A DNA stretch of 39,674 nt, from assembly GCA_002687715.1 (NCBI GenBank), contig NZBC01000055.1, positions 1 to 39,674 on the forward strand. Direction: 5' to 3'. The stretch's first letter is position 1; each line of letters opens with the position of its first letter. The notes under the pieces were generated by a model, which worked only from the letters and a program-made list of their open reading frames with translations, did not search any database and was not told the origin of the DNA. This document shows, in pieces, positions 31,005 to 39,674 of the stretch. Position numbers and translations under genes: made by a program. The stretch is from Planctomycetota bacterium. Its GTDB lineage: Bacteria > Planctomycetota > GCA-002687715.

Positions 31005-33332
31005 CTACCTGAGCTCGAAGACATGTCGGCTCGAGCGCGCGAGCAGGCGTCCGTCGGGCGACCACGCTTCGGCGACCCACTCGATCGTGAGGGACTCATA
31101 GCCCTCGGGTTTCAGATGTCGTTCGAAGTACGAAGGCAACGTGCGCCACGTCAGATCGGCGAGGCCGGGCGAGCCTGCGCGGATGGGAGAAGCATCGAAC
31201 TTCAGCTGGGCGCCGTCGGTGCCGAGGTCCGTACTCGCGGCGTCGAAGATCATGGGAATGCGTGCCTGGCGCAGTACACACTCGAAGATGAGTTTGACGC
31301 GACACCCAGACGGCCACTCGCTGATCACTATCTCAGGGACTGTTCCCAGTTCGAGTCTGGTGCCGTGCGCCGGCGCCTCCACTTCGACGCTTGGCATCTC
31401 GGTCAGGATCTCGGGCGTGGGCCAGGCACCGGGATCGACCACCATCGGCTCTGCCAGCGAGACCCAGACGACACTCAGGGCACCCCGCACCAGCCAACCG
31501 AGTCCGTCCGCGAGTACCACCACCGCTTCCGCGGTGCCACTCGTGGACCAGGGTCTCTCGAGGGTCCCTTGCGTCGTGTGAAGGAGAAGGGTCCCTTCCG
31601 CGTCCATTGCGTGCGGAAGCCGGATTCGCAGTGCGGCAATGGAGCGCGTGGGTACTGCCGACGACAGCGCCCACCGTGCTCCTTCGCGGGAGGGCACCGC
31701 GGAGTGGACTCGCCACCCGGAAGCTCGAGTGGGAATCGCTGGCAGTAGTCCTCCCAGCTGTCGACCACTCTCGCCAATGAACTCGAGGAGCTGGGTTGCG
31801 CGGGGCTCTTTCTGAAGGAGACCGCTCGCCCAGAGTTCCGCCGGCGAATGGAAGTGGAGCACCCGCGCCGGTCGGTCCCTGAACGGTGGGCGGTGGACCA
31901 GACCCACGAGTTCACCGGTCAGCATCACGCCCCCGACCGTTGGCCTCGAATCGATGACGACGACGGTGATCCCGGTACCGCGCCGGTCCAGGACGTCCTC
32001 GACCACCTGGACCCGCGCGCGCAGGAGATCACCAGCCCGGAGCTCGACTCGGGCGCCGTGAACGAGCGCGTCCAGGCTCACGAGCAGAGGGAAACCGAGG
32101 ATCGCCCAACGCAGTGCTCGGCCAGGGCCGGACGTGGCGCGGGGGAGCGCAGCCGCGGCCGCGCCCATGATGAACGCGAGGGGCACCATCAACGCGTAGA
32201 AGTTGCGACTCGTGGTTGCGTACGTCGTCGGCCCCGCATACGCCCACAAGGCCGGCACGGCGAAGACGGCGAACGCGAGCCCACCGCCCAGCAGTCGCGG
32301 CAGGAACTCGCGTGCACTTCCGAGCGAGGCGGCGAGGAGGGGGAGGACGATGAGGCCCACGGGGACGAGTTCTCCGAGCGCGTGTAGTGCCGGCCAAAGG
32401 TCGTGGACGTCCTCGAGGAGGACCCAGGGCCGGAGCGTGTGCACCAGGAACGCGGGGAGGTTCTCGATCATCCGCGGGACGTCGTCGACAGCGAACGAAC
32501 GGCCCACGTATTGGGGGCTGACCCCTCCGAGGTGCGCCCGGCGCACCAGGAGGGAGATCGCGATGGGCACCGCGAGCCCGCCCAGGCGCCACCCGGTCTT
32601 CCGCCACCGCGCGGGTTCCCGGGCCCCGCACGCGGCGACGGCCACGATGGGGAGCAGCCCGAGCGCCGTCATCTTCGAGAGCAGGGCCACGGCCATGGCT
32701 GCTCCACCCAGCAACCCCGTCAAACCTGGGCGTCCGCTGCGCCGGGTCAACACGAGGACTGCGACCGCGCCGCCCAAGGCGACCCCTTGATCGCCTCCTG
32801 CGCTGATCCAGCTCACTGCCTGCGCGCCGGTCGGATGGATCGCGAAGAAACATGCACCGAGAAGGGCCGGCCCCGGTGGAAGGAAACGGCGACACAACGC
32901 CAGAACGGTAAGGGAAACCAACACGTGGAGAAGGAGAGAGCCCGCATGGAAGACCATCGCCTGCGGACGGTCCCCGGAGAGTGCGAGCTCCGCGCTGAAG
33001 AGCGCCCACAGGAGCGGACGGCACAGGTACTCCTCACGTGCCCGCTCGGGTTCGACTCCGGAAACCGACTGTCCGATCCGGTCGACGAGGGTGTCGAGCT
33101 GCTCCGGTGCCTTCGGAATCAGCCCGTAGTCATCCCAGCGAAACGGCAGGGCAAGAACCCATCCATAGGCAACGGTTGCGAGGAGGACGACGAAGAGCGC
33201 ATGCGTCCGACCGGACCGCGCTTCAGCCCCCCCCGCTGCGGCCGATCGCGCGTCCTGTTCGCGGGCCGGCAACCTCACGGTCCTCGCATGCAGTTGGGGA
33301 ATACACGAAAGAAGCGACGCATCGGTCGCCAT
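31005..33332 (-). CDS. Large polytopic membrane protein, GT-C glycosyltransferase-like
   Basis: A 775-residue protein. After about 45 basic, Ala-rich residues the first membrane helix is LFVVLLATVAYGWVLALPFR, followed by WDDYGLI, resembling the acidic first loop of GT-C and TMTC-type transferases. About nine to eleven hydrophobic segments follow up to about residue 430 (SLLLHVLVSLTVLALCRRF, LLGACFFAIHPTGAQAVSWI, TALGLLPIVAVAACGA, GLIVLPLLAASLGS, LLGGGLAFAVFAVPALWAYA, ALMVPLAFIMGAAAAALP). The C-terminal 340 residues are soluble and beta-rich (TGITVVVIDSRPTVGGVMLT and on). It would use a lipid-linked sugar donor, which is inference from layout; no catalytic motif beyond the WDD loop is certain. 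It lies 84 bases before the histidine kinase stop, on the same strand. Confidence 0.7.
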   Translation of the reverse strand: MATDASLLSCIPQLHARTVRLPAREQDARSAAAGGAEARSGRTHALFVVLLATVAYGWVLALPFRWDDYGLIPKAPEQLDTLVDRIGQSVSGVEPERAREEYLCRPLLWALFSAELALSGDRPQAMVFHAGSLLLHVLVSLTVLALCRRFLPPGPALLGACFFAIHPTGAQAVSWISAGGDQGVALGGAVAVLVLTRRSGRPGLTGLLGGAAMAVALLSKMTALGLLPIVAVAACGAREPARWRKTGWRLGGLAVPIAISLLVRRAHLGGVSPQYVGRSFAVDDVPRMIENLPAFLVHTLRPWVLLEDVHDLWPALHALGELVPVGLIVLPLLAASLGSAREFLPRLLGGGLAFAVFAVPALWAYAGPTTYATTSRNFYALMVPLAFIMGAAAAALPRATSGPGRALRWAILGFPLLVSLDALVHGARVELRAGDLLRARVQVVEDVLDRRGTGITVVVIDSRPTVGGVMLTGELVGLVHRPPFRDRPARVLHFHSPAELWASGLLQKEPRATQLLEFIGESGRQLGGLLPAIPTRASGWRVHSAVPSREGARWALSSAVPTRSIAALRIRLPHAMDAEGTLLLHTTQGTLERPWSTSGTAEAVVVLADGLGWLVRGALSVVWVSLAEPMVVDPGAWPTPEILTEMPSVEVEAPAHGTRLELGTVPEIVISEWPSGCRVKLIFECVLRQARIPMIFDAASTDLGTDGAQLKFDASPIRAGSPGLADLTWRTLPSYFERHLKPEGYESLTIEWVAEAWSPDGRLLARSSRHVFELR

Positions 33333-33416
33333 CGTACCCGGCGAGCAAGTCGCGAGGTCCGAGCCCCGATCGCTCCTGGTTCAACTGATCCATGCGTCCG
33401 CGGAACCGCGGTGGAG

Positions 33417-35594
33417 CTACGCGCGCTCCCCTCGCTCCTTGAGCGCTGGTTGGGCGTCGAGGATCTCGCGGATTCGTGTGCACAGCTCCATCGCCTCGAA
33501 CGGCTTCGCAATGACGGGATGTCGGACAGCGGGGTGCGGGAAGAGCTCGGAGGGGGAGTAGCCGGTCATGAAGAGGACCTTCAGGCCGGGGCACGTCATC
33601 GCGAGAGCGTCGTAGAGCTGAGGGCCGGACTGACCCGGCATGACGACGTCGGTGAGGAGGAGCGAGACCTGGTCGCGGTTCGTAGCGAACACGGAACGGG
33701 CGGCCGACCCGCTCTCGGCAGTCAGGACCCGGTAGCCGTTCCGCTCGAGCGTGCGGCGGACGACTTCGCGGACTTCGGGCTCATCCTCCACGACGAGGAT
33801 CGTCTCGCCCTGGCGTCCACGGCTTTCCTTGGTTGGCGGCGGAGCGGGCACGTCCGCTTCCGCGTCGAGGGCGGGGAGGAAGATGGTCATCGTCGTGCCC
33901 TCTCCGGGGCGACTCGAGATGACGAACTCGCCGCCGTGCTGCTTGACGATGCCGTATGCGGTAGTGAGGCCGAGGCCAACGCCGTGTCCCCGTTCCTTGG
34001 TCGTGAAGAACGGGTCGAATGCCTGTCGAAGCGTCTCCTCGTCCATGCCGGTTCCGGTGTCTCGGACGCTGAGGGCAGCGAGCATGCCGCTGGACCCACC
34101 GTTCAGCGCGGGCCAGCCCGAGCCGACGGGTTCGAGGCGGGTGCCGATGACGATCTGTCCGCCTCTCGGCATCGCGTCCTTCGCGTTGATGGCGAGGTTC
34201 AGGAGGACCTGCTCGAGCTGGCTCCCGTCGACGCGGACGATGCACGGTGCGGGTGCAGGCTCGAAGTGAAGCGTGACGTTCTCCGGCAGGATGCGATCGA
34301 GCATCCGGGCGAGGTCCGAGGTCAGCCCGTTCAGGTCGAGCGTGCGCATGTCCAGCCGCTGCCGGTGGCTCACCGCGAGCAACTGGCGGGTCAGGCGGGC
34401 TGCTCGCTCGCCGGCGGTTGAGATGGCCTCGATGTCCGGGCGCAGGAGGTCGTCGCCGGCGAGCTTCGTCAACACGAACTCGGAGTTGGCCGAGATGACG
34501 GTGAGGACGTTGTTGATGTCGTGGGCGATGCCTCCGGCCAGGCGTCCGATTGCGTCCATCTTCTGCGATTGCCGCACGTGCTCGTCCAAGCGCCGGTGCT
34601 CTCTTGCCCGACGTCGTTGCTTCACGATCGCGAGCCCTCCGAGGATCGCCACCACCACGAAGACACTGCCTTCGCGTACCTGGCGGGCGTCGGGGGCGAG
34701 GATGCCGATCGCGTACAGCCCGAAGTGCATTGCAGGAGCGAAGACGAGGAATAGCGTGATCGGGACGCCGAAGCCGAATTGTCGCGCGGGAGCCTTGGTT
34801 TGACGGTGCTCGGAGTGTTCGGTGGTACGAATGTCGGCGCTGGCAGCGAGGACCGTGGTGAGATGCGGCAAGTACCAGCAGAGGTCGAAGAGCCCGGGTT
34901 CGAGGTACGGGATCATCTCCGCGTACATCAGCGCTTCGGTGAGGTCCACCGTCATCCACATGCCGTATGTGCAGGCAAGCAAGCCGTAGGTCGTTCTCCA
35001 GCGGGAACCGCCGCTGACCGTGCGTAGATACAGGAACGAGGCGACTACGGACGCGTCGAGCAGTACGTAGACGAAGAGCGACGGCGTGTACGATTCCGTC
35101 CAGTCGGCTCCCAGCACTGCCGGGATCAACACGAAGTAGGTGATGAGACCGACGGAGAACACGATCGCGCCGAGCGTCTCGATCCGTCGCTGTTGGCGGT
35201 CGACGCGCTCGTGCGACGCGGCGTGTGGGTTGTAGGTGATTGCGACGAAAAAACCGGCGTAGGACATCAGCAGCAACAGGTCTTCCAGCAGTCCCAGAAT
35301 CACGCCCTGTTCGCCGAACCAGTCCGCGGTGAACGTGAAGGTCGAGAGGTACGCGAGATGGGACACCGCCACGAACGCCCAGAAGTAGCGGGCGTCTGGG
35401 GTTGAAGAGCGGACCAGACGGAAGACCACGGCGGCGAACGCCGTGGTGATCATCACCGGCTCACCGACGACCTCGGTCCACGATACGCCGAAGGCATGCA
35501 TGCATGCGAGTGCGACGAACAGCAGCCCGAACACCGGGAGCATTGCTTCCCGGATCCAGGTCGGCCGGCCTGACGTTGCGGAGACGGTAGCCAT
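33417..35594 (-). CDS. Hybrid histidine kinase with N-terminal membrane domain and C-terminal receiver
   Basis: A 725-residue protein. Residues 1-325 hold about seven to eight membrane helices with a hydrophobic sensor-like layout and no PAS or HAMP domain I can see. The kinase core follows: RLAGGIAHDINNVLTVISAN with the phosphoacceptor His358, NLAINAKDAMPRGG as the N box, DTGTGM (G1) and GLGLTTAYGIV (G2). A Pro-rich linker (VPAPPPTKESRGRQGETILV) leads to a receiver domain with acidic VEDEPEV near 602, phosphoacceptor Asp649 in LLLTDVVMPG, Thr677 in MTGYS and Lys697 in AKPF. It is an intact hybrid kinase whose receiver has no DNA-binding output, so it needs a phosphotransfer partner or acts on itself. 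No partner regulator is in the window. It starts 272 bases upstream of, and divergent from, the Gfo/Idh gene; that gap shows no gene. Confidence 0.9.
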   Translation of the reverse strand: MATVSATSGRPTWIREAMLPVFGLLFVALACMHAFGVSWTEVVGEPVMITTAFAAVVFRLVRSSTPDARYFWAFVAVSHLAYLSTFTFTADWFGEQGVILGLLEDLLLLMSYAGFFVAITYNPHAASHERVDRQQRRIETLGAIVFSVGLITYFVLIPAVLGADWTESYTPSLFVYVLLDASVVASFLYLRTVSGGSRWRTTYGLLACTYGMWMTVDLTEALMYAEMIPYLEPGLFDLCWYLPHLTTVLAASADIRTTEHSEHRQTKAPARQFGFGVPITLFLVFAPAMHFGLYAIGILAPDARQVREGSVFVVVAILGGLAIVKQRRRAREHRRLDEHVRQSQKMDAIGRLAGGIAHDINNVLTVISANSEFVLTKLAGDDLLRPDIEAISTAGERAARLTRQLLAVSHRQRLDMRTLDLNGLTSDLARMLDRILPENVTLHFEPAPAPCIVRVDGSQLEQVLLNLAINAKDAMPRGGQIVIGTRLEPVGSGWPALNGGSSGMLAALSVRDTGTGMDEETLRQAFDPFFTTKERGHGVGLGLTTAYGIVKQHGGEFVISSRPGEGTTMTIFLPALDAEADVPAPPPTKESRGRQGETILVVEDEPEVREVVRRTLERNGYRVLTAESGSAARSVFATNRDQVSLLLTDVVMPGQSGPQLYDALAMTCPGLKVLFMTGYSPSELFPHPAVRHPVIAKPFEAMELCTRIREILDAQPALKERGERA

Positions 35595-35866
35595 GGAAGG
35601 TCTCAGGCGCAGTGGCCTTCAACCTCCGTTTTCAGACACCGCCACACCGACCGTAGTGAGCAGTTTCTCGCTGTCATTGCGGGGGACTCGATCGATGGCG
35701 GCATCAAGACGATGGACCGCCAAGAGAAGCGAGCGTACCGCGCTCGTCTCCGCCCCGTCAACGAGCTGGTGAACATGGCTTGGTGTTCGCAGATCGGAAT
35801 CAGGGCGAACCCGAGAGCAGCTACGAGCTTTCGTGGTTTGGATGCCCGCTCTAAGATGGTTTCGCC

Positions 35867-37189
35867 ATGCCACGACAACCATCACGCAGGTCGTTTCTCT
35901 TCACCGGTGCGGCCGCAGCATCGACCTTCTTCGTTCCTCGCAGCTCGTGGGCGTCCGTGCGCCCCGCGGAGAGGTTTCGCATTGCCGTGGTCGGGTGCGG
36001 CGGACAGGGGTGGCAGCACGTCAAGAGTGGCGGCCACGAGGATGACATCGTCGCGCTGTGCGACGTCGACCTGAAACGCGCGAAGCGGGCCTGGGACGCC
36101 AAGCCCGATGCGGCGAAATACCGCGACTACCGCGAGCTCCTCGCCGCGGAGAAGGACCTCGACGCGATCATGGTCGCGACGCCCGACCACATGCCCGCCC
36201 CGGTTGCCGCGGCAGCGATGCGCCGCGGGCTCCACGCGTACGTAGAGAAGCCGCTCACGTGGTCGATCGAGGAGGCGCGTCTCCTTGCTGAGCTGGCGAA
36301 GAAGCACAACGTCGCGACGCAGATGGGCAACCAGGGTTCGGCGAACAGCGGGCTGCGCGCTGGCGTCGAGCGGCTGCGCGCCGGCGTTCTCGGTGACGTC
36401 CGCGAGGTGCACGTCTGGACCAACCGTCCCGTGTGGCCGCAGGGATTCAATCTCCCCGAGGTCGCGCGGGCCGTCCCGGACCATCTGGACTGGGACCTGT
36501 GGCTCGGCTGCGCCGAGAAGCGTCCGTATCATCCCGCATATCTCCCGTTCTCATGGCGCGGCTTCTACGACTTCGGCACCGGCGCGCTCGGCGACATGGC
36601 GTGCCACACCATGAACCTCGTGTGGCGCGGACTCGACCTCGGTGTCCCGACACGCGCGCGCGCCGAGACGACCAAGTCGTTCCCGCTCACGTATCCGAAG
36701 GGCGCCAAGTTCGTCCTGGGCTTCCCCGCCCGCGGCAAGCTCCCCGCGGTCGAGCTCACGTGGTGGGAGGGTTCGATGCGTCCGCCGAAGGACCTCCTTC
36801 CCAAGGAGCTCGGCAAGATGCGTGGAAGCGGAACCCTGGTCATCGGCGAGAAGGGCAAGATGTTCAGCAGCGACGACTACCAGGTTCGTCAGAGCTGGTC
36901 GCCGAAAGAGCTGGGCACGGTCAAGGTTGCGCGCACCGAACCGCGCGCCCCCCGGGGACCGCATGGGGGACACATCAAGGAGTGGCTGGACGCAGCGAAG
37001 GCAGGCAAGAAATCGTGGACCGATTTCTCCGTCGCGGGCCCCTTCACCGAAGCCGTGCTCGTCGGGGACGTCGCCATCCGGACCGGCAAGCGCATCAAAT
37101 GGGATTCGACCAAGATGGAGGCGAAGGGACTCCCCGCAGCGAAACCGATCGTTCGCCGCACCTACCGCAAGGGGTTCGGGATCAGGTAA
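35867..37189 (+). CDS. Tat-exported Gfo/Idh/MocA family oxidoreductase
   Basis: A 440-residue protein. The N-terminus QPSRRSFLFTGAAAASTFFV is a twin-arginine signal, predicting export with cofactor bound. The Rossmann domain follows: FRIAVVGCGGQGWQHVKSGG, then DIVALCDVDLKRAKRAWDAK, DLDAIMVATPDHMPAPVAAA and AYVEKPLTW with the EKP motif. The second domain contains VATQMGNQGSANSGLRAGVE, then FYDFGTGALGDMACHTMNLV, a conserved planctomycete-type Gfo/Idh segment. The family oxidises or reduces sugars with NAD(P); periplasmic members work on extracellular carbohydrate. The C-terminal part (KEWLDAAKAGKKSWTDFSVA) is the normal end. No ribosome-binding site is clear. It may share carbohydrate work with the DUF1080 proteins, which is inference. 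Confidence 0.9.
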   Translation: MPRQPSRRSFLFTGAAAASTFFVPRSSWASVRPAERFRIAVVGCGGQGWQHVKSGGHEDDIVALCDVDLKRAKRAWDAKPDAAKYRDYRELLAAEKDLDAIMVATPDHMPAPVAAAAMRRGLHAYVEKPLTWSIEEARLLAELAKKHNVATQMGNQGSANSGLRAGVERLRAGVLGDVREVHVWTNRPVWPQGFNLPEVARAVPDHLDWDLWLGCAEKRPYHPAYLPFSWRGFYDFGTGALGDMACHTMNLVWRGLDLGVPTRARAETTKSFPLTYPKGAKFVLGFPARGKLPAVELTWWEGSMRPPKDLLPKELGKMRGSGTLVIGEKGKMFSSDDYQVRQSWSPKELGTVKVARTEPRAPRGPHGGHIKEWLDAAKAGKKSWTDFSVAGPFTEAVLVGDVAIRTGKRIKWDSTKMEAKGLPAAKPIVRRTYRKGFGIR

Positions 37190-37214
37190 CCGTTGCCTGG
37201 ACAGGAGACTCAGG

Positions 37215-37246
37215 CGACGACGTCGACGAGGTTGCCGACGTCGTCG
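37215..37246. terminator. 11-bp inverted repeat between convergent genes
   Basis: CGACGACGTCG (37215-37225) and CGACGTCGTCG (37236-37246) pair perfectly around a 10-base loop. It lies between the convergent Gfo/Idh and sigma-factor genes, where a shared terminator is expected. There is no T-run on either strand, so it is not a classic intrinsic terminator. Confidence 0.45.
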
Positions 37247-37266
37247 AGCTGGTCGTCGCTTCGGGC

Positions 37267-37872
37267 CTACTCGTCCTGGCCCGCCCTTTCGAACTCCCCC
37301 GCCAACCGCGAGAGCGCCCGCGAGAGCAGCATCCGCACGGCTGATTCGGTACGTCCCATCTGCTCCGCAACTTCCCGCCCCGAGAGGCCGACGATGCGAG
37401 CGAGCAGGATCGCTTCGCGGTGGTCGTCGGAAAGCGCGTCGAACGCCTTCTCCAAGCGACGCAGGTCCTTGCGGTCCATTGCCGCCGAGCTGGGTGAGCA
37501 GACGGTGGCGTAGCAATTCGCCAGTCGGGATTCGTCCTGGCTCAACCCTCCCGCTCTGGCCTCCAGCGCCGCGTCCCGGCGCGCCGCCTTGTAGTACTTG
37601 TGGCGGTTGAGGATCTTCCCCATTCCGCGTTGGAAGAGCCACTGGCGGAACGCCGCATCTCCCTTCCACTCGAAGTCGGCGAGCTCCTCGAGAACCTCGC
37701 GGAAGACGGACTGGACGATGTCCGTACCGGACTCCTTGGCGCGGAGGAGCTCGCCCATGCGGAGGCGTACGAAGGCCCGGAACGCGGGCAGGTGGTGCTC
37801 GTAGAGCTCGGCCATGGCGGACCGGTCGCCCAAAGACGAACGGTCGACGAGGCTCTTGGTGTCGGATCTCAC
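37267..37872 (-). CDS. ECF-type RNA polymerase sigma factor
   Basis: From a GTG at 37872 the protein has 201 residues (MRSDTKSLVDRSSLGDRSAM) and begins as ECF factors do; an ATG at 37941 would add 23 residues with no conserved feature. Region 2 is ELYEHHLPAFRAFVRLRMGE, with SGTDIVQSVFREVLEELADF as the core-binding and -10 recognition part. Region 4 is LSDDHREAILLARIVGLSGR and EVAEQMGRTESAVRMLLSRA, a helix-turn-helix for the -35. The linker between them is 50-60 residues, as usual. No anti-sigma factor gene is adjacent. It starts 140 bases from the divergent surface-protein gene at 38013, so that gene is a reasonable candidate target, which is inference. Confidence 0.85.
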   Translation of the reverse strand: MRSDTKSLVDRSSLGDRSAMAELYEHHLPAFRAFVRLRMGELLRAKESGTDIVQSVFREVLEELADFEWKGDAAFRQWLFQRGMGKILNRHKYYKAARRDAALEARAGGLSQDESRLANCYATVCSPSSAAMDRKDLRRLEKAFDALSDDHREAILLARIVGLSGREVAEQMGRTESAVRMLLSRALSRLAGEFERAGQDE

Positions 37873-38002
37873 GGCCCACCAGACTACCGCGGGAGTTTCT
37901 TCGGGTCGGACCGTGACATCCGGGCAGATCCCTACCTTCAACCCTCGGGAACCGGCTCGTCACCTCGCGGCGGGCCTTCAGCTACCCGCAGTCGGTGAAT
38001 GA

Positions 38003-38007
38003 AGGAG
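38003..38007 (+). promoter_or_regulatory. Ribosome-binding site AGGAG
   Basis: AGGAG within GAAGGAG ends 5 bases before the ATG at 38013 and decides the start of the right-edge surface-protein gene. Confidence 0.65.
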
Positions 38008-38012
38008 CAAGC

Positions 38013-39674
38013 ATGAACTACGTCACCCAGTCTCCCGTGCGCTTTCGGACCCTCGGCCTGAGGGCCTTCTCTCTCGTGCTGGTCGCTCTGGCGACGCTGG
38101 GGACGACCGCCCCGGCTCAGTCCAATCACGCCACGATCGCGAGCGGGGTCTACACCGATCCGAACATCTGGGACACGGGAGTGGTGCCCCCGTCCAATGA
38201 CAACGCCACTATCTCAGCGGGCACCGTGGTCGGGATCACCGCCCGCGGAGCACCCACGCCGGGCGGTAGCATCGTCGTCGGCGAGCTCGTCGTGGACGGG
38301 GCGCTGCTCCCCACGTATCCCGAGGGGCTCGACGGGCGAAACCTGTCCGTTGCGGCTTCGTCGGTCGTGAACAACGGGACGATCCAGGCCGAGCGGAACC
38401 CCAATGGAGTCGGGGGCTTTGTCAGGATCGCCGGCAGCCTCCAGCTCGGCTCCTTCATCAACTACGGCTCGATCCTCGGCGGCGACGGCGACGCGGGCGG
38501 GGGGGTCTCCATCGACTTCACGAACGGCCTCTTGCAGAACCACTCCCTCATCAAAGGTGGCAATGGCAAGACGCTGGGGGGAAACGTCGTCGTCACGGCG
38601 ACCGAGGCTCTGAACGACGGCATCATCGAAGGCGGCAGCTCGACGAACAACGAAGGGCTGGCGACTCCGGACGGCCGCGGTGGCGAAGCGCGGCTGGTCG
38701 CCCGTCCCTACCCCGGTAGCGCGCCCGCCCGCGCCGAGAACCTGGCGGGTGGACTCGTCAAGGGAGGCGACGTGTTCCATGGTGGGCGCGCAGGCGACGC
38801 CTACGTGCTCACCGTGAGGTTGCCCTTCCTACCGGGCACGGCGCTCAACGAGTCGGGCGCGACGATCCGCGCCGGCGACGCCACGGGTCCCGTCGGCACC
38901 CTCTTCGGCGGTAACGGCTATCTGCTGGGTCCCATGACCATCAACCGGGGCTCGATCCTGTCGAGCGTCCTCGCCACGGTCGACCCACCGGACGGTCTGA
39001 TCGAAGGAGACGCGTGCATCCAGGCCGAGATCGTCGAGCTCTTCGCGGGGAGCTGCCTCACCATCCGCAACCTGAACCTGCCGCAGGCCATCTGGGCCAA
39101 CCAGGACCTTCGCATCAGCATCGCCCCCGGCGGCACGCTCGACCTCACGGGCCTCGCACCGGGCTGCGTCGGTGCAGGCGGGAACGTCCTCATCGAAGCC
39201 GACAACATCCTCCCCGCCGGCGTGAATCTCGCCAACCTGTTCACGGGCTCGTTGACCATCCAGCCGGGGCAACGTCGCCCCCAGCTCATCACCGTGCCCG
39301 ATACCTTCATCACTGCGCTTCCGGGCGAAGCGTTCAACTTCGACTTCGTCCTCGGCAACGTCGGGAATACGTCGGAGGACATCAACGTCGTCGTCACCGC
39401 ACCGGCCGGCCTGTCGCTTCCGGCGCCGCCCTCCTCGTTCAACCTCGGCTCCATGGGCTTCTGGGCATCCACGGCGCCACTCACGGTGCCACCGTCGGCA
39501 ATACCTGGCACGCTGCACACGATCACGATCACCGCAACGACCACTACACCCGGGGTGCCGCCCGCTCAGGTAACCGGGATCGTGGACCTCGAGATCGGGG
39601 ACCCCACGACGACGTTCGAGGGCCCCTACCTCGACGCCCAAGGACCGATCTCCGAGGGCACCCAGGCCGAGATC
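38013..39674 (+). CDS. Large secreted surface protein, partial (runs off the right edge)
   Basis: The frame is open from the ATG at 38013 to the window end (554 codons, no stop). The signal peptide (ALATLGTTAPAQ, ending near residue 36) is followed by SNHATIASGVYTDPNIWDTG, which resembles the start of proteins with G8-like or polymer-binding beta domains. Residues about 90-330 are a right-handed beta-helix-like array with regular Gly/Asn turns: VNNGTIQAERN, INYGSILGGDGDAGGG, QNHSLIKGGNGKTLGGN, LNDGIIEGGSS. The part from about residue 430 (DTFITALPGEAFNFDFVLGN and EDINVVVTAPAGLSLPAP) is Ig-like, as in NEW3-type domains that assist carbohydrate binding. No catalytic site is visible in the part present. 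It is divergent from the ECF sigma factor. The true length is unknown. Confidence 0.85.
   Translation, partial: MNYVTQSPVRFRTLGLRAFSLVLVALATLGTTAPAQSNHATIASGVYTDPNIWDTGVVPPSNDNATISAGTVVGITARGAPTPGGSIVVGELVVDGALLPTYPEGLDGRNLSVAASSVVNNGTIQAERNPNGVGGFVRIAGSLQLGSFINYGSILGGDGDAGGGVSIDFTNGLLQNHSLIKGGNGKTLGGNVVVTATEALNDGIIEGGSSTNNEGLATPDGRGGEARLVARPYPGSAPARAENLAGGLVKGGDVFHGGRAGDAYVLTVRLPFLPGTALNESGATIRAGDATGPVGTLFGGNGYLLGPMTINRGSILSSVLATVDPPDGLIEGDACIQAEIVELFAGSCLTIRNLNLPQAIWANQDLRISIAPGGTLDLTGLAPGCVGAGGNVLIEADNILPAGVNLANLFTGSLTIQPGQRRPQLITVPDTFITALPGEAFNFDFVLGNVGNTSEDINVVVTAPAGLSLPAPPSSFNLGSMGFWASTAPLTVPPSAIPGTLHTITITATTTTPGVPPAQVTGIVDLEIGDPTTTFEGPYLDAQGPISEGTQAEI

Noticed and set aside
32403..34421. 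672-residue open frame on the plus strand
   Set aside because: It runs antisense across the end of the kinase gene and the GT-C-like gene, with no domain and the charged composition of a shadow.
37190..37266. Short coding gene in the convergent gap
   Set aside because: The repeated GACGTC units give an acidic reading frame, but the 11-bp inverted repeat between convergent genes is better explained as a transcript end.

Overview
The window looks like a chromosomal segment of a GC-rich planctomycete. The evidence is the gene content: a PSD1-type cytochrome (DUF1549/DUF1553) followed by a Tat-exported DUF1501 protein and a sulfatase, ThuA and DUF1080 proteins, a Tat-exported Gfo/Idh/MocA oxidoreductase, BamB-like PQQ propellers, FG-GAP/ASPIC proteins, many secreted LamG-, LTD- and nidogen-like proteins, and weak or absent Shine-Dalgarno sites beside strong ones. 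The lineage within Planctomycetota is inference; there is no rRNA or marker gene here.

Layout. 1-8.3 kb: end of a SAM methyltransferase, a frame-broken membrane protein gene, a secreted LamG protein, a ThuA-DUF1080 fusion, a BamB-like propeller, a DUF2007 protein, a secreted protein with about 17 CxxC knuckles, and a pilin-like gene split by an in-frame TGA. 8.3-17.4 kb: secreted proteins, namely an LTD protein, a mosaic FG-GAP/Ig-like/ASPIC protein, a toroid protein with one c-type haem site divergent from a LamG-MauG di-haem peroxidase fusion, and a nidogen-like protein. 17.5-23.9 kb: a minus-strand operon reading PSD1 cytochrome, DUF1501, sulfatase-SGNH, which fits degradation of sulfated or acylated polysaccharide. 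24.0-24.4 kb: a decayed gene remnant. 24.4-28.8 kb: two convergent pairs of polysaccharide genes (GT4 and GT2 on plus; epimerase and GT2 on minus), then a tRNA 3'-end-like fragment. 28.9-33.3 kb: an orphan protein, an AlkD-like protein, a DUF1080 protein and a large GT-C-like membrane protein. 33.4-39.7 kb: a hybrid histidine kinase, a Gfo/Idh/MocA oxidoreductase, an ECF sigma factor, and divergent from it a large repetitive surface protein running off the right edge.

The shared theme is export: most genes carry Sec or Tat signals and build or degrade cell-surface carbohydrate or serve c-type cytochrome chemistry. No CRISPR array, insertion sequence, complete tRNA or phage module was found. 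Unusual points are the TGA-interrupted pilin-like gene with a hairpin downstream, several domain fusions (LamG-MauG, sulfatase-SGNH, FG-GAP/Ig/ASPIC), the secreted CxxC-knuckle protein, and at least two decayed genes. All functions are read from sequence by eye; no search was run.
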